From: Candidatus Nitrospira allomarina
GTDB taxonomy: Bacteria > Nitrospirota > Nitrospiria > Nitrospirales > UBA8639
Direction of reading: 5' to 3'
DNA: 64,000 nucleotides
Assembly: GCF_032050975.1 (NCBI RefSeq)
Contig: NZ_CP116967.1
Location: forward strand, 558,001 to 622,000
The notes under the pieces were generated by a model. That model did no database searches and was not told the origin of the DNA. It saw nothing but the letters and a program-made list of their open reading frames with translations. Of the stretch, positions 26,466 to 34,311 are shown piece after piece; position 1 is the first letter of the stretch; the number at the start of each line of letters is the position of its first letter. The position numbers and the translations under genes are program-made.

Positions 26466-26583
26466 TTTTCAAAAAGGCTCGTCCAGCAAGGCCGCAGGTA
26501 ATTGGGCGGGCGAAGTGTACGCTAAGTACGTGAGCACGAAAGCGTCGAGAACGCCGCTGGCGACTTTTTTCAACATCCTGCTA
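26466..26583. repeat. intergenic inverted-repeat element abutting slyD
   Basis: Left end TTTCAAAAAGGCTCGTCCAGC and right end GCTGGCGACTTTTTTCAACA form an imperfect inverted repeat (AAAAAGGCTCGTCCAGC against AAAAAAGTCGCCAGC on the other strand) around a variable centre. Similar elements with AAGGCCGCAG and GAACGCCGCTGGCG blocks are, as I recall, common in Nitrospira genomes. It ends at the slyD stop codon and may act as a 3' hairpin for that gene. Confidence 0.6.
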
Positions 26584-27069
26584 GTGGTCATGTCCGTGCT
26601 CATGAGTATGCCCATGCTCGAGTTCTTGCTTTGTCGCTTCTCGCACACTCAGAACTTTAATATCAAAGTTGAGCGCGATACCGGCCAGTGGATGATTGGT
26701 ATCAATGGTGACTTTATCCCCATCTACTTTCACCACCATAATTTGCTGCGTCGTGCCGTCCGGTGCCTGGGCCTCAAATACCATTCCCGGTTCAACCGAT
26801 TCTACCCCCTCAAACGCAGCCCTTTCGATGCTCTTGATCCCGTCAGGAATGACTTCTCCATAGGCATCGGCAGGCTCAATCCTTACCTTCAGAGCATCAC
26901 CCTCTCCTTTACCGGCCAGCGCTTTCTCCAGCCCGGGGATGATATTCCCCGCACCATGCAGGTACACCATTGGCTTTGACCCATCTGAACTATCCAACAC
27001 CTTACCGGCATCGTCAGTGAGCTTATAATTGACGCTGACTACCGAATTCTTCCCAATCAATACAGGCAT
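26581..27069 (-). CDS. slyD: FKBP-type peptidyl-prolyl isomerase SlyD
   Basis: Cytoplasmic prolyl isomerase and chaperone. The 162-residue protein has the split FKBP domain: VSVNYKLTDDAGKVLDSSDG, MVYLHGAGNIIPGLEKAL and the C-terminal strand region. The insert-in-flap domain (about 70-130; VRIEPADAYGEVIPDGI, VVKVDGDKVTIDTNHPLAG) sits between these parts. The tail is His-rich (ELEHGHTHEHGHDH), the feature by which SlyD binds nickel and other metals. An intergenic repeat begins at its stop codon. It is 43 bp downstream of the exonuclease gene on the same strand. Confidence 0.95.
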   Translation of the reverse strand: MPVLIGKNSVVSVNYKLTDDAGKVLDSSDGSKPMVYLHGAGNIIPGLEKALAGKGEGDALKVRIEPADAYGEVIPDGIKSIERAAFEGVESVEPGMVFEAQAPDGTTQQIMVVKVDGDKVTIDTNHPLAGIALNFDIKVLSVREATKQELEHGHTHEHGHDH

Positions 27070-27112
27070 AATCTCTCATTCCTTTCCTATTTTTCTATGA
27101 CCATTCACACAC

Positions 27113-27814
27113 TCACCACCACACCATAAATTTTGATCGCGGCCATGGCTTATCCATCCATGACGTGTCAGGCAGAGGTAACTTGGAGGCTTCTTGAACG
27201 GTCAGCCATCCACCAGGCAATTCAAAATGGGATGTTGTGCCACGTCCGGTTATCCAACTAATCTTTTTCGCTTGTTCACTGGCTTCGGCCACATCCAACG
27301 TTAACCGACAATCCTGAGCGACATAATCCAAGACCGTCTGGAAGTCGCCACCTTTCCACAGCTTCGGGGCAACGGAACCATCCACATTCGCGGGCTTACT
27401 CACACCAATGGCCTTCGCCGCAGCGTTGAGCCTGACAGGAAACCCTTTTCCGCAAAAAAAGTGATACATCATGTCCACGTGGCTCATCGCCAATTCACGG
27501 CAAACATCAAGCTGGCCGGATTCTTCCGCTACAATCACGAAATCGAATCCCAACCCATTGTGGGTAATGATGGTATAGCCCTCCTGCAGTTTAGTTTTGA
27601 GATGCTCGACAAAGGCGGCAACATCTACCTTGGTCATTTGCGGCGCAGGAGATCCATCTGAATTTTTCGAGTAAAACGTCACCGCCGAGGATTCATCGCT
27701 ACACCAACTCGCCATACAAGTAATGCCGAGCGGCCGGTGATCATGCAAGTCAACGAAATCTTCGGGCAAAATTTTTGCCGTTTCGATATCAAAGGCCAGA
27801 TATTTACGGGACAT
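27113..27814 (-). CDS. DEDDy-type 3'-5' exonuclease-like protein
   Basis: 233 residues with an RNase H-like fold of the PolB/DnaQ exonuclease type. Exo I is LAFDIETAKIL (Asp and Glu), Exo II is TIITHNGLGFDFVIVAE, and Exo III is LDYVAQDCRLTLDVAE with the Y-x3-D spacing of the DEDDy class. It has no polymerase domain. The C-terminal region after ITGRGTTSHFELPGGWLTV matches stand-alone predicted PolB-related exonucleases. It likely trims single-stranded DNA or RNA (inference). slyD follows 43 bp downstream. Confidence 0.85.
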   Translation of the reverse strand: MSRKYLAFDIETAKILPEDFVDLHDHRPLGITCMASWCSDESSAVTFYSKNSDGSPAPQMTKVDVAAFVEHLKTKLQEGYTIITHNGLGFDFVIVAEESGQLDVCRELAMSHVDMMYHFFCGKGFPVRLNAAAKAIGVSKPANVDGSVAPKLWKGGDFQTVLDYVAQDCRLTLDVAEASEQAKKISWITGRGTTSHFELPGGWLTVQEASKLPLPDTSWMDKPWPRSKFMVWW

Positions 27815-27925
27815 TGGTCAACCCTCCCCACGATTGAGCCGGATGGCCTGATTAAGGATCAAATCCCGCGCCATCCCACGGTTTTTTGGGGTTTTCAGGA
27901 ACAATGCGGTGTGAGTGATGTTTGA

Positions 27926-28231
27926 TCAACACGCCGGTTCAGAAACGGCTTTTTGAATGATACCTTCGGCATCGAGTTCAAACGTTTTATGACACTCATA
28001 CGATGTGCCATACACTTCACCACCCAATGGATGGCGAGTTATCCGTTGAATAAATTCCAAACGTTGTCCGCCGTTAGGCAGGGCCGTTTGCTTAGTCGGC
28101 GGTCCCATCACCCGAATAAGCTCTTCACGATGCACGCCATTCCATCCACTCAGTTGTTCCTGAGGGAAAGAACCGCATCCCATTGGGAAAAACCCTAAAA
28201 TTGCTAAAAAAACAAACGACAATCTTCTCAT
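27926..28231 (-). CDS. small lipoprotein or exported protein of unknown function
   Basis: About 101 residues when started at the ATG at 28231, which has AGGA directly upstream; the longer frame to 28279 lacks this. The signal sequence is MRRLSFVFLAILGFFPMGCGS with a candidate lipid-attachment Cys; the Pro at -3 makes the lipobox weak. The mature part contains GVHREELIRVMGPPTKQTALPNG, reminiscent of SmpA/BamE-like proteins in its V-x-x-x-x-G-x-P pattern, and a C-terminal pair of Cys. Function not assigned. Confidence 0.65.
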   Translation of the reverse strand: MRRLSFVFLAILGFFPMGCGSFPQEQLSGWNGVHREELIRVMGPPTKQTALPNGGQRLEFIQRITRHPLGGEVYGTSYECHKTFELDAEGIIQKAVSEPAC

Positions 28232-28390
28232 TCCTACTTTCCAATCATCTAGTTCGACAGGATTGTGCTGTCTCCCCAATTCCCTAATATCGAGAAAAAC
28301 TCATTAGCGGCTTTTGATGGATTCGTCTTTTGGATCGGAATTGCCCATCTGCAATCCACCTTTAGGACCTGATGTTTCTCATATTCAAAA

Positions 28391-28990
28391 TTAACAGGTT
28401 AGATGGCGGCAAAACCACCATACCCGAGGATAAGGAGATATTTCCACTAAACGCGTTTCCGAATCCTTGGGTGTCGGGAGTTGCGATTGGATAGGAAGAC
28501 CGGCTAAATCGGGATAAAGTGAACGAACTTCGGCTTTTGCGTCCTCTAAATCAGTTTCCACGGAAACATCAACCAACCGAAGATACGTCGGGGGATGTAT
28601 TTTCACTTTCCATCTTCCCAGATAATTCAGTCCACCCCGACTCACCTGGAACGTCGAATTCAATTGGGCCATCGATCGGAAAGCCCCTTCATTGATCTGG
28701 AGCCGCACCAACTCATATTCACCCGGCGGAAGTGCGAGAAAAAATGGCGAGTCCGCAGACTCGATATCCACTCGGAACCGTTCCTTTGTAGAGTGATTCA
28801 TGAGCTCAAAAAATCGAACCTGCGGAGTATACCACCGGGTCGTAGGTCCGGTGAGATTTGCTTGAACCTTCCCAAACACGATGGTTTGATCGGCTGAAAG
28901 GCTGGCAGGCAACGACGCCATTTTCGTGGCACATCCTAGTAAAGAAAAGACTATTCCGAGGACTAACATCAGGGTTCTGATTTCTTTCAT
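28391..28990 (-). CDS. probable lipoprotein of unknown function
   Basis: About 199 residues starting at the ATG at 28990. The signal peptide IRTLMLVLGIVFSLLGCA has a good lipobox (LLGC). The mature part is beta-rich: QTIVFGKVQANLTGP, ERFRVDIESADSPFFLALPPGEYELVRLQI, then a Trp-Lys strand and LRLVDVSVETDLED. The core ALPPGEYELVRLQ is typical of small beta-sandwich (transthyretin-like or DUF2846-like) lipoproteins. No family firmly recognised. Upstream in-frame ATGs (29017, 29050) lack ribosome sites. Confidence 0.65.
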   Translation of the reverse strand: MKEIRTLMLVLGIVFSLLGCATKMASLPASLSADQTIVFGKVQANLTGPTTRWYTPQVRFFELMNHSTKERFRVDIESADSPFFLALPPGEYELVRLQINEGAFRSMAQLNSTFQVSRGGLNYLGRWKVKIHPPTYLRLVDVSVETDLEDAKAEVRSLYPDLAGLPIQSQLPTPKDSETRLVEISPYPRVWWFCRHLTC

Positions 28991-29465
28991 AACCAAATAG
29001 TCTTTCGTGCTTTTCATTAATCGGTCTGAACAGAAAGTTTTGGCCTCCAAACAGAACTACTTTCTTTTTGTGTGAACCAAATCGCATGCACCACATACCG
29101 AAAAAGTGGTCTCCCGACTCCATCTGGGCGCTCGAAGTAAGTATTACTCAAAAACAGCCAGCGGGCACCGACCCAAGAGATCCTCTTCCGCTATTCTAAT
29201 TATACCAGAGGGATAATGTGTTCCGACCATGACGGTGATTCTTACCGAGTTTGATTTTCCGTTCATGATGAGGAATGACCAACACCATGAACGATACGCC
29301 CATCAAGATACTTGATTATGGGCGTCAATTCTCAATGGTAAAAGGGATCAGGCGCATAAATTCAACCTGCCTGCAAGCCGGCCCGCTATACCAGAATTCA
29401 GGTCATGCTGCTTCGTGTTTCACTACTCCTAGCTCGGCAAAGCCGAGAATCGTTACCGGTTGACC
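28991..29465. other. intergenic region, no gene seen
   Basis: Between the lipoprotein gene and the metalloprotease gene. It holds a short perfect hairpin, CTCGGC-AAA-GCCGAG (29433-29447), 19 bp past the stop of the metalloprotease gene. No T-tract follows. Near-identity with the second Cys-rich gene starts at 29458. Confidence 0.5.
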
Positions 29466-30335
29466 TCATTTCGTACAGTAATTCTTTTTGGTCACAGGGG
29501 TTTTACATTTCTGCGATCCCGGACAATCATTGTCCGACTGACACACACATTCCCCTTGTTCACATTTATCCGAGGCACATTGGCTATTCTTCGAACAACT
29601 CGCTCCCAGAGCCTTACTCGTACTTGCACAATAGTTCGCCTTCCCAACCGGTGTATAACAGCTTTGCCCGTTGGGACAATCGCCGTTTGATTTACATACA
29701 CACTTGTCCTGTTCGCACTTGTCTGAGGCACATTGACTATCCTTGGTACAGCTGGCTCCCAGGGCCTTACTTGTACTTGCGCAATAGTTCGCCTTCCCAA
29801 CCGGTGTATAACAGCTTTGCCCGTTGGGACAATCGCCGTTTGATTTACATACACACTTGTCCTGTTCGCACTTGTCTGAGGCACATTGACTATCCTTGGT
29901 ACAGCTGGCCCCCAGGGCCTTACTCGTACTCGCGCAATAGTTCGCCTTCCCGATTGGGGTATAGCAGGCTTGCCCGTTCGGACAGTCGCCGTCCCCCTTA
30001 CACACACACTTATCCTGTTGGCATTTGTCCGACGCACATTCACTATTCTTGGAACATGTAGCTCCCAGAGCCTTGCTCGTACTCGCGCAATAATTCGCTT
30101 TGCCAACGGGTGTAAAGCAGGCCTGCCCGTTCGGACAGTCACCATCCCCCTTGCACACGCATTGGTCTTGTTGACACTTGTCCGAGGCGCATTGGCTGTT
30201 TTTAGAACAACTGGCCCCCAGGGCCTTGCTCGTGCTTGCGCAATAGTTGGCTTTCCCGATTGGGGTATAACAGGCTTGGCCATCGGGACAGTCGCCGTCA
30301 CTCTTACACACACATTTATCTTTTTCGCACTTGCC
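29458..30335 (-). repeat. Cys-rich module array, copy 1 (six modules)
   Basis: Encodes six tandem modules of about 51 residues (153 bp). This block is nearly identical to 31963-32687 and extends 8 bp past the stop codon. It is longer by 153 bp because one module is present twice; the two tandem copies encode the same peptide (GASCTKDSQCASDKCEQDK and onward). Confidence 0.9.
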
Positions 30336-31847
30336 GGATGTGCATTCTCTGTCTTTGGTGCAGCTCTGATTGACACCTTTTGTTCCGTCCGTTAAGCAGC
30401 GGTTGAGTCCCAAGCGTTTATTGCAATACCGACCGGCCCCGCAATCCTGATCCTCCTTACAGGTCTCTCCCAAGATATAGCGGGTGACCGCTATATAATG
30501 ATAAATGGTATTGGTTTGTGTCCCATAACCATTACACATGGTGTAATTGTCGATGGTGTAAGAGGTTGACCCCGAGGTGCCATCAAATTGATCAAATTGG
30601 GAATTAGCACAATGATCTTTATTCTTACTAGCGTCGCCCTGAGCATATTCGTCATCTAGGCCAAAGGCGTGACCGACCTCGTGGGTATAAGTTCCATCAT
30701 CAGTCATTGTGGAAAAGTTATTCGGTTGCCAAGCATTCGCTTTATACATTTGATTGGCGCCGGGAAGAAACTTCGTTCCAAAGCGTATCGTTAAATAATC
30801 ATTATTTTTAATATGATTATTGATTTTGGTTTTTACCGAAGGGTCGAGCCGATTTCCATTATGACCTTTTAGAAGAACGTACAATTCAAAATTGTCAGGA
30901 ATACTCCAATACTCTTCCGCCACTTTTTCAAAATTATTTAATACCCAATCCGCTGGCATAATCTTTTCAACTTCTCCGGTGGTGGGATTGGTGCTGCCAA
31001 AGAGATGCTCATTTTTCTTCACCCGACAGCCATTCATCACCCAATAGCTGCCCTTGCCGTCTTTATAGGAGTATTGAATTTTTCCGAGGCTAATATGCTT
31101 ATTGGCGGGGTCTCGCTTATGGGCATCGACGCCATTTTGCCCATCGTACTTCTCTTCCTTGCCAGCAAAGAACGTTGTGGTGGCACATTTAGTGATGCTA
31201 ATTGGCAGCGCCGTTGATTTCAGGATATACGTCTTACTCGAACCACTCCCGTTTTCGTCGACTTGATCCTTATCGTAGAGCATTCCAGCGTGAGTCATAT
31301 TAAAATCGATCCGGTTTTCAACCTCATCATTAATAATTGGATCATAGGGAAGCACCATCTTCCAGACACCACCCTCTTTCCAGATCAGGTAGCTCATTTC
31401 AAACCAGGCGAATCCGAAGAATTTATACTTCGCGGAAAATAAATAGGGCGAAAGATCGCTCTCCTTCAAGATGCTCTTCATCTCAGCCCAATCTTTATTC
31501 GTAAGCATTTTTCTGACTTCGTCGCCTTTATTATCGCGCCTGCGATTACACTCCAGCACAAATCCGTTATAGTCCTGACTGCCGTGGTAGTCCGCATTGG
31601 GAAAAAGTTCCTTATAGAACTCAATCTCATCTTTGGTCTCCTGAATCGTCGTAAGATCCTTCACCGGATCACATAAATTCGCCGACACCTCGTTCACACC
31701 AAAAATCGCCAGGAGAAATACAAGACTTAGAATTGGCATCAGTCGCTCGCTTTTTCTTATTTTATAGGCATTGGTGGTCATAGGGTTGACCGCCATGATC
31801 GCCAGACCCGTACCAATCGTGATGAGAGACCACCAGTTTCGTTTCAT
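29466..31847 (-). CDS. exported zinc-metalloprotease-like protein with six C-terminal Cys-rich modules
   Basis: A 793-residue secreted protein. The N-terminus has two hydrophobic stretches (about 5-20 and 38-52); AGGGGGTGG stands before the ATG at 31847, but a signal peptide could also begin at residue 37 (MPILSLVFLLAIFGV). The central part (about 60-460) carries the zincin motif THEVGHAFGLDDEY with His389, Glu390 and His393, and a later Cys-bearing loop (TMCNGYGTQTNTIYHYI). The C-terminal 320 residues are Cys-rich: a lead-in (CKEDQDCGAGRYCNKRLG), then six tandem 8-Cys modules of the form SCSKNSQCASDKCQQDQCVC followed by a GDCPNGQACYTPVGKANYC half. It should be processed outside the cytoplasm, with up to four disulfides per module (inference). 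The host family of the catalytic domain is not identified. Confidence 0.85.
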   Translation of the reverse strand: MKRNWWSLITIGTGLAIMAVNPMTTNAYKIRKSERLMPILSLVFLLAIFGVNEVSANLCDPVKDLTTIQETKDEIEFYKELFPNADYHGSQDYNGFVLECNRRRDNKGDEVRKMLTNKDWAEMKSILKESDLSPYLFSAKYKFFGFAWFEMSYLIWKEGGVWKMVLPYDPIINDEVENRIDFNMTHAGMLYDKDQVDENGSGSSKTYILKSTALPISITKCATTTFFAGKEEKYDGQNGVDAHKRDPANKHISLGKIQYSYKDGKGSYWVMNGCRVKKNEHLFGSTNPTTGEVEKIMPADWVLNNFEKVAEEYWSIPDNFELYVLLKGHNGNRLDPSVKTKINNHIKNNDYLTIRFGTKFLPGANQMYKANAWQPNNFSTMTDDGTYTHEVGHAFGLDDEYAQGDASKNKDHCANSQFDQFDGTSGSTSYTIDNYTMCNGYGTQTNTIYHYIAVTRYILGETCKEDQDCGAGRYCNKRLGLNRCLTDGTKGVNQSCTKDRECTSGKCEKDKCVCKSDGDCPDGQACYTPIGKANYCASTSKALGASCSKNSQCASDKCQQDQCVCKGDGDCPNGQACFTPVGKANYCASTSKALGATCSKNSECASDKCQQDKCVCKGDGDCPNGQACYTPIGKANYCASTSKALGASCTKDSQCASDKCEQDKCVCKSNGDCPNGQSCYTPVGKANYCASTSKALGASCTKDSQCASDKCEQDKCVCKSNGDCPNGQSCYTPVGKANYCASTSKALGASCSKNSQCASDKCEQGECVCQSDNDCPGSQKCKTPVTKKNYCTK

Positions 31848-31962
31848 GGTCCACCCCCTTGTTAAAAGGCATCAATAAAATGGGCTTAGGGGAACGCTAC
31901 GTAGCACTCTTTGACCTTTGTTGAGACCTTATTGTGCCCAACATCGTTCATTGGCCTTTTCA

Positions 31963-32687
31963 GGTTGACCTCATTTCGTACAGTAATTCTTTTTGGTCAC
32001 AGGGGTTTTACATTTCTGCGATCCCGGACAATCATTGTCCGACTGACACACACATTCCCCTTGTTCACATTTATCCGAGGCACATTGGCTATTCTTCGAA
32101 CAACTCGCTCCCAGAGCCTTACTCGTACTTGCACAATAGTTCGCCTTCCCAACCGGGGTATAACAGCTTTGCCCGTTGGGACAATCGCCGTTTGATTTAC
32201 ATACACACTTGTCCTGTTCGCACTTGTCTGAGGCACATTGACTATCCTTGGTACAGCTGGCTCCCAGGGCCTTACTCGTACTCGCGCAATAGTTCGCCTT
32301 CCCGATTGGGGTATAGCAGGCTTGCCCGTTCGGACAGTCGCCGTCCCCCTTACACACACACTTATCCTGTTGGCATTTGTCCGACGCACATTCACTATTC
32401 TTGGAACATGTAGCTCCCAGAGCCTTGCTCGTACTCGCGCAATAATTCGCTTTGCCAACGGGTGTAAAGCAGGCCTGCCCGTTCGGACAGTCACCATCCC
32501 CCTTGCACACGCATTGGTCTTGTTGACACTTGTCCGAGGCGCATTGGCTGTTTTTAGAACAACTGGCCCCCAGGGCCTTGCTCGTGCTTGCGCAATAGTT
32601 GGCTTTCCCGATTGGGGTATAACAGGCTTGGCCATCGGGACAGTCGCCGTCACTCTTACACACACATTTATCTTTTTCGCACTTGCC
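31963..32687 (-). repeat. Cys-rich module array, copy 2 (five modules)
   Basis: Counterpart of 29458-30335, encoding five modules in the same order but without the tandem duplicate. The match starts 8 bp past the stop codon in both copies and ends inside the first module (CGCACTTGCC), after which the genes are unrelated. I noticed one clear substitution in the last module linker (GGTGTATA against GGGGTATA). Confidence 0.9.
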
Positions 32688-34157
32688 TGACCGACATTCC
32701 TTGCCCTTAAAGCACTGATCCCCGACGACGACTGTTCCCAGGAAACCACATTTCCCGATCGGCTCCCCGTAACACGTGAGGTCGGGGCCACACACATCGT
32801 TCCGGCTACACGTTTCATTACGTTTCTTGCCTGCCTTACACTTGTTAATCCCAATTGTCGCGACAGGGCCTTTGTCACAGTATTGACCCTCAGCACAATC
32901 CTCGTCTTGGCTACATGTTGGTTTAAGGGGTTGCCCTGATTCGTTGCTCACCCCAAAAGCAATTTTAAACGCTTTGACCACCGCGTTATTGAGGGTGCCT
33001 GCTCCGTAGACTTCCTTATTTCTTGCCCATGTATACTTGCCGTTGACGAGTACGACAATGCCCACCTGCTTATCGCTATGCGCATAAAAGTTCGTAGCAA
33101 ATCCTTGGTGCTTGCCTCCGTGGGAGAATTGAGATCCCGAAATGTCCACTCCAAGTCCATACTCAGCAGGAGGCACCTTTGTCAGAACCTCATCAATATC
33201 GGCCTTCGGTATGATCTGCGTTCCAGCATTTTTCTCAAGATACTCTGCCCCATCATTCATCATCAGCGAGACTAATCGTGCGTAATCTACAGGATGGCAC
33301 AGCAATCCACCTGCAGCTTTGAGTTCAGAAACTTGGACATCATAGAGACATATACCTCGACTACACCCACGAGCCAAATGGACCATGTCCGAACTGCCAT
33401 CCTCAAAAGTGCTATTATTCATGCCATAAGGCTCAAGGACATTTTGTTTAAGATAGGTCTCGAAACGTTTATCGGTAGCAATCTCGAGCATCGCTTCTGC
33501 CACGGTATACCCACCTCCAGAGTAGTCATACTTAGTCCCTGGTTCGTGGATAGGTTTAACGGCATCATGCGCAAGGTTTCTGCCGAGAATAACTCCTTTG
33601 AGAGGGTCACTGGAGGGAAGCCATGGCTTATTCGCGATTCCATGTGTGTCCAAACCTGCCGTATGGCTCAGCAAACGTCGAGGCGTAATGTCATCAGGCC
33701 AGGACTTGTGATCTTTGAAAACCTTGTCGACCCATTTTGTAATAATGGTGTCAGGATGTTTCTTATTGAAATCCGTGACACTCCCATCGAGGCTAAGTTT
33801 CCCTTGCCGCGAAGCTGCAGTAAAGCCCAGTGATGACACCATCTTGCTCGTCGAGGCACATTGGTAGATCGTGTCTGCAGTCGTCTTTTCCTTCTTTTTC
33901 TGGTTACGGTCTCCATACCATTTATGAATGACCGGCTTACCATTATAGATAATGACAAGGGACATGCCTGCCACATCGTTCTTCTCCACGGCCTTGCTAA
34001 TTGTGTAGGGATCTTTGTCATACAAAAAGATGGATTTTTCCATTTGTTTGAAGAGGACATCCGCCTCGTTATTCGGAATCACTTTGTAGGCGGCCACGTC
34101 GGCACTCATGACGAGGAATAGACCAATAAGGGTCAGCAAGGTCTTCATGTATCTCAT
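31971..34157 (-). CDS. exported serine beta-lactamase-like protein with five C-terminal Cys-rich modules
   Basis: 728 residues. The signal peptide is MKTLLTLIGLFLVMSADVAA. The catalytic domain (about 30-400) is of the class C beta-lactamase/DD-peptidase/esterase superfamily: SxxK nucleophile motif Ser102-Thr-Ser-Lys105 (CASTSKMVSS), Tyr motif in KYDYSGGGYTVAEAM, and the third box HGGKHQG. A short Cys-rich spacer follows (CSQDEDCAEGQYCDKGP, CSRNDVCGPDLTC), then five 8-Cys modules nearly identical to those of the neighbouring metalloprotease-like protein. Substrate unknown: the family includes beta-lactamases, peptidases and esterases. GGAAG precedes the ATG at 34157. It lies 123 bp upstream of the metalloprotease-like gene on the same strand. 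Confidence 0.87.
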   Translation of the reverse strand: MRYMKTLLTLIGLFLVMSADVAAYKVIPNNEADVLFKQMEKSIFLYDKDPYTISKAVEKNDVAGMSLVIIYNGKPVIHKWYGDRNQKKKEKTTADTIYQCASTSKMVSSLGFTAASRQGKLSLDGSVTDFNKKHPDTIITKWVDKVFKDHKSWPDDITPRRLLSHTAGLDTHGIANKPWLPSSDPLKGVILGRNLAHDAVKPIHEPGTKYDYSGGGYTVAEAMLEIATDKRFETYLKQNVLEPYGMNNSTFEDGSSDMVHLARGCSRGICLYDVQVSELKAAGGLLCHPVDYARLVSLMMNDGAEYLEKNAGTQIIPKADIDEVLTKVPPAEYGLGVDISGSQFSHGGKHQGFATNFYAHSDKQVGIVVLVNGKYTWARNKEVYGAGTLNNAVVKAFKIAFGVSNESGQPLKPTCSQDEDCAEGQYCDKGPVATIGINKCKAGKKRNETCSRNDVCGPDLTCYGEPIGKCGFLGTVVVGDQCFKGKECRSGKCEKDKCVCKSDGDCPDGQACYTPIGKANYCASTSKALGASCSKNSQCASDKCQQDQCVCKGDGDCPNGQACFTPVGKANYCASTSKALGATCSKNSECASDKCQQDKCVCKGDGDCPNGQACYTPIGKANYCASTSKALGASCTKDSQCASDKCEQDKCVCKSNGDCPNGQSCYTPVGKANYCASTSKALGASCSKNSQCASDKCEQGECVCQSDNDCPGSQKCKTPVTKKNYCTK

Positions 34158-34311
34158 GTATCTTCCATTTTTATTCGATCATTTCAGGGCCTTATGCAGA
34201 GGCTCGGTACAGCTTTTTTACTTACAGAGCTTTAGAGGCACGCAACCGTAAAACTGTGCAGCCCCATCACAATCCTGCAAATTTTACTTTTTGCCCTTTA
34301 GAAACATTTTC

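Larger units (their letters stand above)
25716..26580. other. 865-bp gene-poor, repeat-rich spacer
   Basis: Contains a decayed copy of the recQ 3' end (25951-26192), a widespread palindromic repeat (26249-26276) and an intergenic inverted-repeat element (26466-26583), each listed separately. Open frames here run through these repeats and are not believable genes. The stretch 25716-25950 shows nothing else recognisable. Confidence 0.7.

Noticed and set aside
29886..30395. Long open frames on the plus strand opposite the Cys-rich modules
   Set aside because: They repeat with the modules and are the antisense of a Cys-rich coding sequence; no ribosome sites.
29458..32687. Long direct repeats that could suggest a CRISPR array
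   Set aside because: The repeat unit is 153 bp, keeps one reading frame, and encodes conserved Cys modules; there are no short unique spacers.
33840..33860. The catalytic CASTSK of the beta-lactamase-like domain resembles the CASTSK linker of every Cys-rich module
   Set aside because: Codons differ (TCG ACG AGC AAG against AGT ACG AGT AAG) and SxxK is fixed by catalysis, so common origin is unlikely; treated as coincidence.
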